This document shows positions 10,471-24,200 of a stretch of 64,000 nucleotides of DNA, piece by piece. This DNA is from Aplysia californica. Lineage: Eukaryota; Mollusca; Gastropoda; Aplysiida; Aplysiidae. Each line of letters opens with the position of its first letter. Within the stretch, counting starts at the first letter, position 1. The position numbers were made by a program, and so were the translations under genes. The stretch spans positions 612,006 to 676,005 of the forward strand of contig NW_004797573.1 in assembly GCF_000002075.1 (NCBI RefSeq). Direction: 5' to 3'. The notes below the pieces were generated by a model. It saw only the letters and a list, made by a program, of their open reading frames with translations, was not told the DNA's origin and made no database searches.

Positions 10471-12207
10471 ATGAAGATCACTTGTTGCCCAGGGTGTAAT
10501 TCCAACTTCACGTCTGTGGTAGTTGTTCCGCAGTCCCGTGGTCGTCAGACTGTTTCGAAATGTCCTTTGATTTTGAGGTGTGGACACACTTTCTGTGAAG
10601 TTTGCATGATACAAAGCGCAAAGAAAAGAACGGATGTGGTTCAGAAAGAACAAGGCAGTTTAGTTGAAGTGGAATTCAAAGCAGAAATATCATGCCCTAT
10701 ATGCAAAAGACTAACATTGTTGCCCAGTGGAGTGAAAGACTTACCTAGGAACATTTACCTGACAGCTTGCATTAGCACAAATCACCATGCCAAGCTGGAA
10801 GAAAATCTCGGTCATTTTGTTCCCTTGCCAACAAAAAAACTGCTCCAGAAATCCATGTTAGATTCCATGAAAGACAATAAAAGTGACCTTAAATGCAACA
10901 TGTGTGGGATAAAGAAAGCTTCTTGCGAGTGCAAAGAATGTGACAATGTATTATGCTCTGATTGTTTTAACATTGTACACAAGCTTTCAGCAGCAATAAA
11001 ACATCATAAGCCAGTGGCAATCTTAAGAGAGGGTTCAAAGGAGAGAGAAACTTTGTGCGAAGAACACAAGAGACCTATAGAATATTTTTGTACAGAAGAC
11101 AATGTCCCGATTTGTTCCAGATGTTATATAACTGGTGATCATAAACAGCATCCCATTGTCTCCTTTGAAGAAAAAAATAAGGATTTTGTTGATGAAATAC
11201 AACAAGAACTACCAGTGGCAAATGCTGTTCTGACTTGTCTGAAGAAAGTTGACAAACAAATATTGTCAACCATGCCAGCTTTCAAGAGTGAGACCAAAGC
11301 TCTCATTGAAAAAGTAAATGCAAGCTTTGTGAATTTGCATGCTTTGCTTCAGGCCCGTGAAATGGAGATTATAGATTGCCTAACTGCAGCCTACTATAAT
11401 GGACTTCATGAACTTGAAGAAAAGAGAGTTAAATTTGAGCATTGCAAGCTCAACTTGGAAATTTCTGTAAAACAAGCCAAGAAACTTACAGAAAACAGTG
11501 GTTTCGTTATGGATGCTGAAAACACCCTTGAAGGACTCCGTGGAGCCAAGAATATTCCATGTGTTCTAACTGATGAAGATCCTGTTGATGTTAAACGTTT
11601 ACAGTGGCAAGAGAATGGTTCATCAGAACTGTTGTCTGCAATTTGCTCCTTTGGAAATATTATTGGAGAAATGAATGACAGGGTACAGTTCAAAACTGCT
11701 GAGGATGCTCAATTGCTACAGATGGTTCCAGATGATGACACAGATAGTGTTTCGTCTCGATCATCTGCCATTTCCAATAAAAGTGTCGTGAGAAGTGAAA
11801 GCATATTGTCAAGGGCTCTCAGCACAACCACCGATTACACTGAGGATGATGTAGAACTTGAAAGGGAAGACACTGATGGAGGTTCGTTGAAATCAAAAAC
11901 AGTGGCAACTAAAGAAACAATTACTGAACCTATTGTGAAAGGCCCTCCTCAAAAAGTTGTTTTGTCGCACATAAACTCTCCAAACAGCTTCTATGTACAG
12001 CTAGTGAGTAACAGGAAAAAACTGGAAACTCTGTCACATAATATGAACGTTTGGTGCAGCAGTACTTCCTCAAGCAAGTACATCCCGTTGACTCTTGAAA
12101 GAAACATGTTGGTTTTAGCCAGGTACTCTGGAGACAAACAGTGGTACCGAGCAAGAGTTCTGAGCATTGAGGATCCATCAGATGACAAAGGGACAACTAA
12201 ATTCAGG
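10471..12207 (+). CDS. RNF17: RNF17 exon 1: RING, B-boxes, coiled coil, start of Tudor 1
   Basis: This is a single large exon of 579 codons. It carries the RING finger (CPGC ... LRCGHTFCEVC ... CPIC) and a first zinc cluster of C2/C4 type (CNMC ... CECKEC ... CSDC). A B-box 2-like cluster follows (CEEH ... CTED ... CSRC ... H). After a helical region comes an acidic linker (DDDTDSVSSRSS), then the first half of Tudor 1 ending WYRARV. It ends on AGG before the donor GTAATA, phase 0. The 5' UTR is not resolved. Confidence 0.95.
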
Positions 12208-15200
12208 GTAATACTCTTTGTTATGTAATCCTGTTCGATGACAATGTTATATTATAATTAATGTCTTTCTCTTTACATCAATAAAAATGTTGCAGCAGCA
12301 ATTCCTTAACGGTGAGATGTGGAAAAAAAAATAAGGGAGAAAATAATTTCAGTTTATTAATGAAAAGCATTTCTCAGTCTCCTGTAATTTTGTAAAATGT
12401 CTTAGTTGACGAAAGGCAAGTTTTTCTGTGCAAAATTCAAACTCACTGGGGTATGTTCAGAATATTAAAAATGTTATGTTTTGTCACAGAGCCAGGTCCT
12501 GAGTTTTGAAAAAGAGGTATTTGAAACCCTGATCAGTCTAAGAATGGTATTCATGATGCTTCCATTTTTTTTCCCTAGAGAATATAGAAGAGCTAGGTCG
12601 AGACGTATTTCAATTAATTAATAAAAATCCAAAGTTTTTCCATGTAGAGTTTTTAGCACACATGCGAGGGGGGGGGGGGTGTTGGCCGGTATAGTTGAAG
12701 ACAGCGGACATGTCCTACTCGGTTGAACATGGTCTGTCTCTGCCGAGAAGCGTAAGTCCCACCTGATTGGCCAGGGTAACGACTGCACCTTGAGGCATTA
12801 AGTTCAAAAGTGGTGGCGTTTAGAATTTTGGTGTGTGTATGTTGGTGGATTGCTTCATTTTGCGGTGGTTTTTTGATGAGGGAAAGTCCGCGTTTGAGCC
12901 TCGGTACAGACAAAGATTTTTTCGCACCCTCCTGCCCACCCAGCAGTAATGGGTACCTGACTTCGCGTTTGGGAAGTAAAGGTGGTGTGGAAAGGGACTG
13001 GCCACCCTACCACAAAATCCTGAAAGCCCAGGAAGTTATCTCACTAACAAGGCAATCCCCAATGTCCGGATTGGATGCGGGAACAACTATACTTTTTACT
13101 TTATTTAGATAACATTTTGTAGTGGTTAAGAATTGATAAAAGTAAGTTGCAACAGCGAGTCACCATGTGACTAGATAGGACTATTTTAAGAAACTCGACA
13201 AACTAAAACCATCAAATCATCTTTAAAACGGCCATTGACAGCCCCAGGCCTCTGTAAATGCAAAGGGAAAATTATTCAAACCGATCCTTTTCCCAAGTTC
13301 TAAGCCTATATTATATGTATAAACTGGTAGACCTTCAACAAAACCAGTTATTAGACCGGTTCGGTGGTAGACATTCAACTCAAGAATAACATGGATATCT
13401 GGAATTTATCGAGGGATACGTGAACGGTATGTGCATCAGTTGTGCCAGAGAATCAAAGGAAGCAACAAAGATTGGGTCAGAACAGATTTTCATTTTTCGG
13501 CCATTGTTCTAGATCAGATAGGTAAGATCTATTTCTGCTGACTTGAATTTGAAATTTGAGAGAAATTGAAATTGACCAACTGAGAATGAGAATGAGAAAC
13601 ACGGTAAACAACGCTTTGTGGTTCGATCGGTGATGAGCCTGGCGGTACCAAGACAGTTTAATTGTAACGCGGGTCAGTGGTGAGCGATCTGTAGTCTGCA
13701 CCAATTGAACGGTGCCTTTTCAAATTTTTCAAAATATAATTTGATAAATAAACATTTCTCAACAGTTATCAACAATGCGATGACGAAACAATCAAATAAT
13801 GCAGCCCTACCCCACCTCTCCCTCCAGGCACACAGTCCTTTGCAAAGAGGGGTGGGGCAGCCGATTGTGTGATGCACAACCCTACCTCTCGCCCACTCCA
13901 CACAAGCCTAGCTAGGCCTAGGACCAAGGCACGCTCAGAGGGCAGGCATGTTGAGCAGCACACAAAAAAATAGCACAGCCAGCTGCTTTCGTGGAGGGGG
14001 GGGGGGGGGGCTCCTCTAGAAAGTTACTGACGCAATCTATCAATGGTCCTTGAACCTTCTCCTTCATGCCAAACGTAACACTTCACGTCTTTGGTTACCA
14101 AATTTAAAAATATAATAGACAGCTAATTTGGTCCTGTTATGATATAGTGCAGCACATGCGTTCAACGCCATACTAATAAATCCGCTTGCACACTAGACAT
14201 AATTTTGTCCCATCCACTGGGTTTTGTGCCAGCTTCATGTTAGATTCTTTCTCCTACCTTGCATACATCACAATCACATTGATCCTTCCGACATACACAC
14301 AACAGGTTGCTCTTTTTGAATATCTTTCTAAAGTCGGCTGGGACAATGTGTGAGTCTTTCCGTTTTCTTTGGTACTCTCTTTAAAGACCCCTGAGGCTTT
14401 GAAAGTGCATTAGTCGATAGAGTTAGATTTGAGTCGAAGTTAACAAAGGCAGCACTTCGTTTTGATGTTACCCTCCAGTCTGTTTTGACAAAGGCCACAG
14501 TTGTGTGGGTCGTGTCACCTACGCGACAGGTGAACCCCTCAACAAGCCACTGGATCTGCGTGATTCAATCGTCCATACGCCACCGGGCTGCAAAACTGGT
14601 ACTTGGGCGGTTTAATCATGTAGAAATTGGGGACTGGTGTGACATATAGGCGATTGATTTACTGAAGGACTGAAACTCTTTGCATTGGAGTAATCTTTCA
14701 AACTCGAGATTTCAACATAAGATGACTCAAAGGCTGTATTACATAAAGGGATCAAAATGTAATTTTTGAACATTTTGTCACTTAAGTGATTGAATCACGC
14801 GGCTAGCGATATATGTATTATTAGTATTATTAAGTATGTTAATGCCATAATATTTCACCGTCTTTCATTGTCGGTCAACTTACGAAGTATTGAAAATTAT
14901 TCACCATTTTCTTCTTTCTAATTCCCAGGTCCGTGTCGTTTACATCGATTTTGGAAATGAGGAAGTTGTCGGATTGAAAGATGTGCGCACAATGCAAGAT
15001 CGTTTCATGGACTTTCCAGAGTTCAAAGTTCATTGTGCTCTGTTTGACATGGCTCCCTTTGATGAAGACAGCTCCTGGGATGTGGAAGTCATCCATGAGT
15101 TTCAGAAATTGACCAATGAGAAGGTATGAAAGCTTCATAATTTATTGTTGCCTATTTCTTGTCCATTGACATTGAGGAAAAGGATGTTCAATCAGTGGCG

Positions 15201-18200
15201 TTAATTGTGTGCCAAATGACTTCCTCTGGCCTTTGAAGTTGAAGACCAATGAAAACAAAAGTGCTAAAAGTAAAGTATTTTTAAAACTTGTCTGACCGAA
15301 CCCGAACGTCCTGATCCTTAACACTTTTCACCCACGCAGCGCGCAGAGTACGCAACACTTGTTCCCATGGACCAGGATATAGGTGCGACACACTCTATAT
15401 CACACCGGTGCTGATCGGCGGCCTGTGGGGAAAAGGGACGACTTCTTACCGTTGCCCATCGGCGTCCCATGGGGGCAAAGTGTTAATGATCAATATTTTA
15501 ACACAACTCCCTTGCTGGTGGGGGGCCCCGTAGTTTTACTATGGGGGAGCAAAGAATACACCTGCTGTGATACTGCGTGTCGTAAGAGGCGACTAAAAGT
15601 GCATAGGTCTGGTCGCCCGAAAGTGCCAGTTTGCGGAGGGCCAACTACCCAACCCAGTAAAAAACAGTAAGTTACAGAAACACGGACAAACACAGCTTTT
15701 TATTTTTCGATCTTGGGAGACGGAGGAGCTTCTGTATCAGCAGGAACAATGAAGGACAGTGGACAAAGCCGAGAGGACTCTTCTGACCCGAAACCTTCTC
15801 TGTCGAACAAGTCTCTCCGGATTGCGTCGTGGAATGTTCGCACCTTGCATGAAACAGGAAAGAGTTCTCAAGTAGTACAAGAGATGAAGAGATACAGGCT
15901 GCACATACTAGGAGTCAGCGAAACACACTGGATACAGTCTGGACAGAAGCAGCTCAGCTCGGGGGAACAAGTATTGTATTCAGGGAGGGAAGATAAGTAC
16001 CATGCGGAGGGAGTGGAAATTATTTTGAGTAAGTATGCACAGAAGTCACTTAGAGGATGGGAACCACACGGGGAAAGGATCATCATGGCTTCATTCACTA
16101 CAAGGAGCAAGAACATCAACATGAATATAGTACAGATCTACGCCCCAACAAATGATGCTTCAGATGAAGACAAGGATGCCTTTTACAGCCAGCTCCAGGG
16201 GTCATCGACAAACTACCAAGGAAGGATGTCAACGTCATAATGGGAGATGCCAATGCCAAGATTGGTCAGGACAACGTTGGGTATGAAAGAATTATGGGAC
16301 AACATGGTTTGGGACAAATGAATGAGAACGGGGAGCGATTCGCAAATATATGTGCTTTCAACAGTTTTGTTATTGGAGGCTCTGTTTTTCCCCACAAGAG
16401 GATCCACAAGGCCACATGGGTTTCGCCAGATGGAGTGACGGAGAACCAGATAGATCATTTTTGTATCTCTCGTAAGTTCAGGCGTTTAATGGAAGATGTC
16501 AAAGTACAGAGAGGGGCAGATGTTGGATCGGATCATCATCTGCTGTTGGCAAAACTGAAGCTACGACTCAAAAAGCACGGAACCAGCACAGGAATCAAAA
16601 GAACCAAGTTCCAAGTAAGTCTCTTGGACGGACACAAGAAAGAAGAGTTTCAACTGCAGCTGAGGAACAGATTTCAACCTCTGGCTGATCTTGACGGGGA
16701 GGACACGGAGGTGGATACACACTGGACCAAGGTCAAAGAAGTCTTTACATCAACATGTCACGAAGTACTCGGTGGGAAGAAATGGGAGCACAAGGAATGG
16801 ATTAGCCAACACTCATTGGATCTAATTAGGATAAGAAGACAACTGAAGGCAGAAGCGAATGCAAGTAGAACAAGAGGATACAAATCGGATGTATTGGAGC
16901 AGTACAGGACAACAGCTAAAGATGTCAAGAAATCAATAAGAAAAGACAAGGAGGAATTCATGAACAGGCTGGCTGAGAAGGCAAAGGAAGCAGCCATAGG
17001 AGGGCACATGCGAATCCTTTACCAGACCACAAGGACACCTGCTGGAAAATATGGGAAACCTGAAGTACCTGTTAAGGACCAAGACGGGAAAAGCATTTTT
17101 GGAAAGGAAGCTCAGTCTAAGCGATGGGTAGAGCATTTCAACAGTCTCCTGAACAGACCACCACCGAGTAACCCACCAAACATACTGCCAGCAAGAAATG
17201 AGTTACCTATCTGCTGTGATGCTCCATCAAAACAAGAGATTCTGGATGCCATTAAGAAGCTGAACAAAGGTAAAGCGGCCGGTCCTGACCAGATTCCACC
17301 TGAAGCCCTAAAAGCAGATGCCAATGTGACGGCAGACATCCTACTCCCACTGTTTACCAGGATCTGGAATGAGAGTAAGTTCCCAAAGGATTGGAAAGAA
17401 GGACACCTCGTGAAGCTTCCAAAAAAGGGGGATCTCAGCAACTGCAGCAACTATAGAGGGATCACTCTTCTTTCAATACCAGGTAAGGTCTTCAACAGAA
17501 TCATTCTGGAAAGAATCAAGACAGGAACGGATCCAAGACTACGGGATGAACAGGCCGGTTTCCGGAAAAATCGCTCAACCACCGACCAAATTGCCACGCT
17601 GAGGATTATTGTGGAACAGTCCCTGGAGTGGAACTCCCAGCTGATTGTCAACTTCCTTGACTACGAGAAGGCCTTTGACAGTATAGACCGAGCGACACTA
17701 TGGAAGATAATGAGACACCACGGAATCCCACAGAAGTTGGTGAACCTCATCAAAAGCATGTACGAAGGGACAAGTTGCAGGGTTGTACATGATGGCCAGC
17801 TCACGGACAGCTTTGACATCAAGACTGGAGTGAGACAGGGATGCTTACTATCACCGTTCCTCTTCATATTGGCAATCGACTGGCTGATGAAGGAAACCAC
17901 CAGAGGACACAGAAATGGTATACAGTGGACACCATGAACACAGTTGGACGATCTGGATTTTGCAGACGACTTGGCGCTTCTGTCGCACACCCAGGAACAG
18001 ATACAAGCAAAGACTTCAGTATTAAACAGCCTATCGGAGTCTGTTGGATTGAGGATCCACCCCGGAAAGTCAAAGGTACTAAGGACAGATGCACAACGAA
18101 AGGAGCAGGTCACAATAAAAGGAAAGGCCCTAGAAAACGTTGAATCCTTCTGTTATCTTGGGAGCATAATTGACAGAGAGGGAGGAACAGGTGCTGAAAT

Positions 18201-21200
18201 AAAGTCCCGCATTGGAAAAGCACAGGCTGCTTTCATATCTTTGGATAGGATTTGGAAGACCAGAGAGATCTCACTTCGAACAAAGATGAGGATTTTCAAT
18301 TCAAACGTGAAGTCGGTCCTGTTGTATGGATGTGAGGCATGGAACGCATCGCAGACTTGTATAAAGAGGATCCAGGTTTTCTTGAACAGGTGTCTAAGAA
18401 AGTTACTGAGGATCAGATGGACAGACAGGGTCACCAATGTGGAAGTGTTAAGGAAAACAAGACAGATCCCAGTCAGAGATGAGGTAGGAAGAAGGCGGTG
18501 GCGATGGATTGGACATACTCTCAGGAAGTCAGGCAGCTGCATAACAAAGAAAGTTTTGGATTGGAACCCACAGGGCAAGAGATCAAGGGGAAGACCTCGT
18601 GGAACTTGGAGAAGAATCACAGAAATCGATGTACAGAAAAGTGGGAAGACATGGAAAAACATCAAGAGGCTAGCCCAGGATAGAGAAAAGTGGGGGGTGT
18701 TTGTCTGTGGCCTATACCCTGGTGCAGGGTGAGAAAGGCAATGATGATTTTAACACAAGGAAACAAATAGAGTGGAGTCCGCTTAAATCAAAATCTGCGG
18801 GACATGCTGTATTTTGTTTGGTGTAGCCTTTAAAAAAACAAAGGTAACTCAAATAAAAATATAAAGAAAACTCTCTTTGTCTTTTAAAGAAACTGAACAA
18901 GGGTCCAAAAACTTTACTTTTGATTTTCTCAAACCAGCACTTTTCGGGATAGCCCGCTTGTGCTTAAAAGGGACGATTTATTGTTGGGTTTTCTTTGTAT
19001 TCTTATGTTATTATATAATCACTTCAAGGTATAAGATCATTTACTGTTAGGCTTTCTTTGTATTCTTCATATATGTCATCAGATTGTTCACCTTTACTTA
19101 TCCTGTTTGTGATGTAAAAAATTTTATCTGTTCATTTCCTGCATGCATGAACAGGTGAAAAGTTAGGGAGTGTAAGGCAGGAATAACAGGCCATGAATAT
19201 TTCCAAAACAAAAAATACTAATAAAATTGATAAAATTATTTAAACTGGTGGTTTGTTCATAGATTTACCTAATTTTGAGGCAGTGGTTATGAATATATGG
19301 TGCTATATTTTTCATTGGATTTTCAGATTAGAAATTTTAAAAAGATCTCCTCCTGAGTCTATGGCTGATGAGTCACCACACAACCTGACTAATTTTTATT
19401 GCTTAACAAAGACAAAAAATACCTTACAAACTTATTAGTGATTTGATGCAAACCATTTTTTAATACTGTAAGACAAATTATCCAAAATTTAAAATAAACT
19501 AGTGCATTCTGTCGAAAAATGTTCTCAAAAAGGTTTTATTTTGGGGGGATGAAAGGCCTATAGTAGGCTATAGACATACTAAAATTGTGATTTGCTTAGT
19601 TCCCTTTACATTGTAACAAAAGCAAACGGAAGGTTCACACACCAACATTGTGCTGAATTTTTAACTTCTTTACCCGCAGGTCTTGATCATGAATGCTCTG
19701 GCAAGGAGTATAGATGCTCTGGAGGTGGATCTCACCTACATTCCCTCTGAGAATGTCTCCGATGACCTTTTTGTGTCTGTGAGAGATGTCCTCATTTTCT
19801 TAGAGTTGGCCCGCTTCAAGCATCATAGTGACCAAGCGAAGATCCAGTACAGTCTTCCATCATATTCTAAGGCCAAATTCATCCCAGTAAGTCAGGGCGT
19901 GTTATTATTGTAGAGATATGAAAAATGGAATTACATAATACTAAATGCTGTTTGACTGCTTTTATATTGAAATTAAATTGTACCTTGAAAACAGCCCTGC
20001 ACTGTACTTGATATGTCTGACTTCTGAAATTATGACTGAATTGTTTCTGTGGTTTTATTTGCAGATAAACGTTTTCATTGAGTGGATAATTTTTTGGGTC
20101 AAATCTTTAATCTGAGCTGCTTGAAATCACTTTTAGGACTTGACGTGCTTTGTTTGGGATCTTTTATATATATATATATGGGCAAGGCTGTCCCAAAATC
20201 TAAACTAGCCAACAGATGTTTGTAACTTTATGCAACTACTTATATTCTTAGTACAACAAATGGCGTTAGTAAATTAGTTAATTTACAAGACTTGTAATCA
20301 TGAGATTGTAGATTCGGGGATTTGAGGCTCAGCTCGGCCCGACATTGTGTCCTTGAGAAAGGCGTCTAACACGAACTTTCCCCACTTCACCTAGGTATGA
20401 ATGGGTATGTTAGTGTTTTAGCGCCTGTAAAATGGCAGCTAACATTTTATGCTTCCTAGGAATGCTGTCGGTTCTACTGGGGTAATAATATAGAATATAA
20501 AGTGCACAGAGCCTATTGTTGATTGGGAATTTGCACTATACAAATACAATGTATTATTTATTGTTATTGTTATGATTATAATTATATTCTTAAGAGCTGG
20601 TCAGTGATTAGAATCAGTCCAGGGCAATTCTACTTATTGAATACATTATGAACATTAAATTAATGTACTTTGAATTTCAATAAAGCATTATTTAGTGGTC
20701 GGGCTTATTAGTTTTTGTTCACATTTTATGGTGGCCTTGTAAGTTTTCTTTGTTCTCATACTTATCATTGTTTCCCAAATTAGGCCACGGTGGTGAAAAG
20801 TGACTCCATTGTGGAAATTGATATCACTCAAGTGAAGTCACCTTGGGATTTTCACATGGTGGTCAGAGGAGAAGAAAATGACTACTATACTAGCATGATG
20901 GATCAGATGCAAAAACTCTACAAAGGAGATATGAACCAGATTTACCGCATGTACTACCCGAGATGTGGGGTGATGTGTGTGGCACAGTGGAAGAATGGAA
21001 CATGGTATAGGGCTAAAGTCCTGGCTGCCCCTGTGAAGAGAAAGGTAATATACATACGAAAATGTTGTCCTTCTTGTTCGTGTCTTTAATTAGTCAGATG
21101 TGGGATTTACTGTTTGATGAGTTGTGAATTATAGTCTCTCCACAGCGTTGACTTGGTGAGCTGTTGTGCACAATAGAAATTCTCATTGTTTGTAACCCAA

Positions 21201-24200
21201 GATATATTGCGGAGTGAAAAGTTTGACAGTAAATTGTTCGTAGTCGTTGTTCACATTGCAAGGTTTTAGGAAAGCATCTTTTATTGTAATTACTGGCATA
21301 GAAAATTTATAAGTCTGGCATTGTGAAATGTAGTTTTTGGTTTAATCATTTTGATAGATATTTATACGTTCTTGTTTCAGGTTCGGGTTCAGCTGGTAGA
21401 CATTGGAGAAATAATTACTGTACACTATGAGAAGCTGAGGAAAATCCACTCTGATTATGTCAAGCTGCCTGTTCAGGTATGTGTTCGAGGTGCTATTGGC
21501 GGCCTTTATTTGTCACCTGATGATGTCTTAGTTTGTGCCCTTCCAAGATACTAATTCTTCCCCTGTTCATAGATGTTTCAGCTCATCTCCTTTATTTTCC
21601 CTCAAGTTCAAAAAATTATTTTTCTCTGTCTACCATGTTTTGTGATTCATTTACTTTTAAGCTTGTCTCTCAAACTCACAAACTCAACCAGGCTTTAACG
21701 TGCTTGCAAGTAATGGCATAATCCTGAATTTGCCTAGAATTTAAAAATTTGTAGAAGCAGTGGGAGCTATTGAATTGAGGGCATCAGATAAGGCCTTGAA
21801 TGGATATAATGTGTGTTAAGTAAATCTCAAGCATAAGAAAGACTGTTATTTGCCAGCACTGCAAAGAATAGCCAGAGGATGCCACCGAGTCTAAGATCAG
21901 TTTACTGCTTGAAGAGAACTAGCAACCTCATGGAGTGTCCTGATGGATCACTGCTGAAGGATTAATAGTCTGGTCAAGACTGAAGGTGCTTTTTAGTATT
22001 GCCTATTGTGTAGGGTCTGGAGGTTGGTTTTTTTTTTGTGTGTGTGTGTGGGTTTTTGGGGGTTTGTTGTTTTTTAAAAAAATACTTATTTAGAGAGACC
22101 TGTGATTCCATCTGACCTTCCTCTCATCCCAATTTAATCGGGATATCCCGATTTTTTGCCCCAAATTTCAAGCATCCCGATTTTTCTCAATTTCGATCGC
22201 GTGTACCCTGATTTTTTGTTGTTGCGTCCGTTTCTTAGGTAAAAAAAATATTGCAATCTCTTTTGTTTGGAAACACCGATCGGGCTTTTTATCGACAGGA
22301 AGATAAAATGTTATTTTCTGTAACATCAATGCCGGATCGAGTAGTTGACTCCCGCACGTTATTTCAACTAAAAAGGAAGTAGTATTGAGTTTGAATTCCG
22401 ACTTGGATACTCTCAAGATCAACTTTTGCCTTTGTTACCCAGAATTCTCTGATGATGGCCTGATTACTGTAACAATTATTACATAGTCCTAAAAATAATC
22501 TATTCATTGTTCTGCCGTTACTTTAAAAACAAACTATGTCCGAATTCTGGTTAGTCGGGTTCGTCATCAGGACCTGTCAGTGGAACTTTCAAATGTTCGT
22601 TCGCATCACGTGACATGACCTCGTATGCGTTAGTTGCGCGTGTGTGGGGGACCGTTGGTTGTCGAAGTCAACAAAGTTCATTTACACCGGTCGCCTTGGT
22701 CGAAGTGTTTTTCGGGACTTAACTAGTGTGTGACGACCCGGGAGGGGGGGATGGGTTGGGTTTTTTTTAACACTTGGGTTTAAAGAGCGTGCTGTGATAC
22801 GTGTACTAATTGAGGATGAAGGAATAAAAAACAAAATAAATGAACAACCTTGGCGTGATTTTTGTTTTGATTTTTTTTTTTGGGGGGGGGTGCCTTGAAT
22901 AATAACGTTCGTGTTGTAGTAGTTTGAGATATCCTGGTGTTAGATGAATCGGTTCTCCGTGGCAGTGGTTGACCAGGACCTTCCATACCGATGGCGTATG
23001 TCAGTACTTCGGATTTGTTGGTTTAGGTCTAAAAGTCGGCTGACTACAGAAGGTGAAACTGCAAGTCTCTGAGCCTTCTCCCTCTAGAAAACACCATCTT
23101 GGAGCCAACTAATGGCCTTTCCATTGTCATGCGAATTCAACTTTCTTCTAGGCATTTTGTTTAACGGTTACATTTTCGACTCATTGCAAGGGCTTTTACA
23201 ATCTTTGCATGGGTGTAGTGTTCACACAACGTAATGATTTGCCTTGTGAAATTTTTCTTTGCACATCTAATATGCAATGTAAGTCTTTTTTTATAATTTA
23301 TAAACAAGCAAATTTTTCATGAACTTGCACTTTTTTAGAATGTGCCTTGTGTTCACATATCAAGCACAATATGTATTCAAAGTTGTTCAAAATACACATT
23401 TGTGAATTGGCTCCTCAAATATAGCAGGTATAATTTCTAAAGGTATAACATAAATTTAATAAATGTAGTATGAAAAAGGCATGCATACATTTAATGGTAT
23501 TCCCTAACTTTTAAAAAAGAGTATTTCTGAAATATTCATTTTTCCTTCTTTTGCTGATTTTTAGGTATTATTGAATCCAGGGTTATTTGATGTGATCTAT
23601 TTGATATCATCCCAAACTTTCTTTCATTTATAGGCAGTACCATGTACTCTCACGGATGTTTGTCCATTGGGTGGGGCTGACAGTGACTGGTGTGATGAAG
23701 TACGACAGTGGTGTCAGACTGTCATGTCAAACTCACGGGCTTCTGCTCGTGTAGTCAGGTAAGACGCTATGTGTTTCCATATATAGACTATGTATTTATT
23801 TGTAGAGAACTAATGTCTGGGGAGTGATATAAGATAAATGACTGCTGTTTGAGATGTGGAACTTGTTTATTTGAATTAATGTCGCTATACAAGTGCTGTT
23901 TGTTTTTATTCACATTTTAAAAGGTTGGAATGAAAGTTATTGACCTTTTGTGAGTGATAGGCATTTGTGCCTTTGCTAGCTTTGCTATGACATGAACTGA
24001 CATTTGTTAACACTTTTTCTTCTGAGTTCTTATTTCTTATTTACACTTTGTAATTTCAGAATTATTATAATTTTTGCTGTTTGACTGAAGTGTACCTTGA
24101 ATGTGTTTGTTCATCTTTGTGTTGTGGGTAAATAGGGGTATCTCGTATATATAACTGCTGTTTATGCTTTTTATTTGTGGCTAAAAAAATTAAAACAACT

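Noticed and set aside
15318-15324. TTAACAC as the left duplication of the RTE LINE
   Set aside because: A longer exact match, ATTTTAACACAA at 15495 and 18747, fits the LINE ends better. TTAA at 15318 belongs to a separate MITE.
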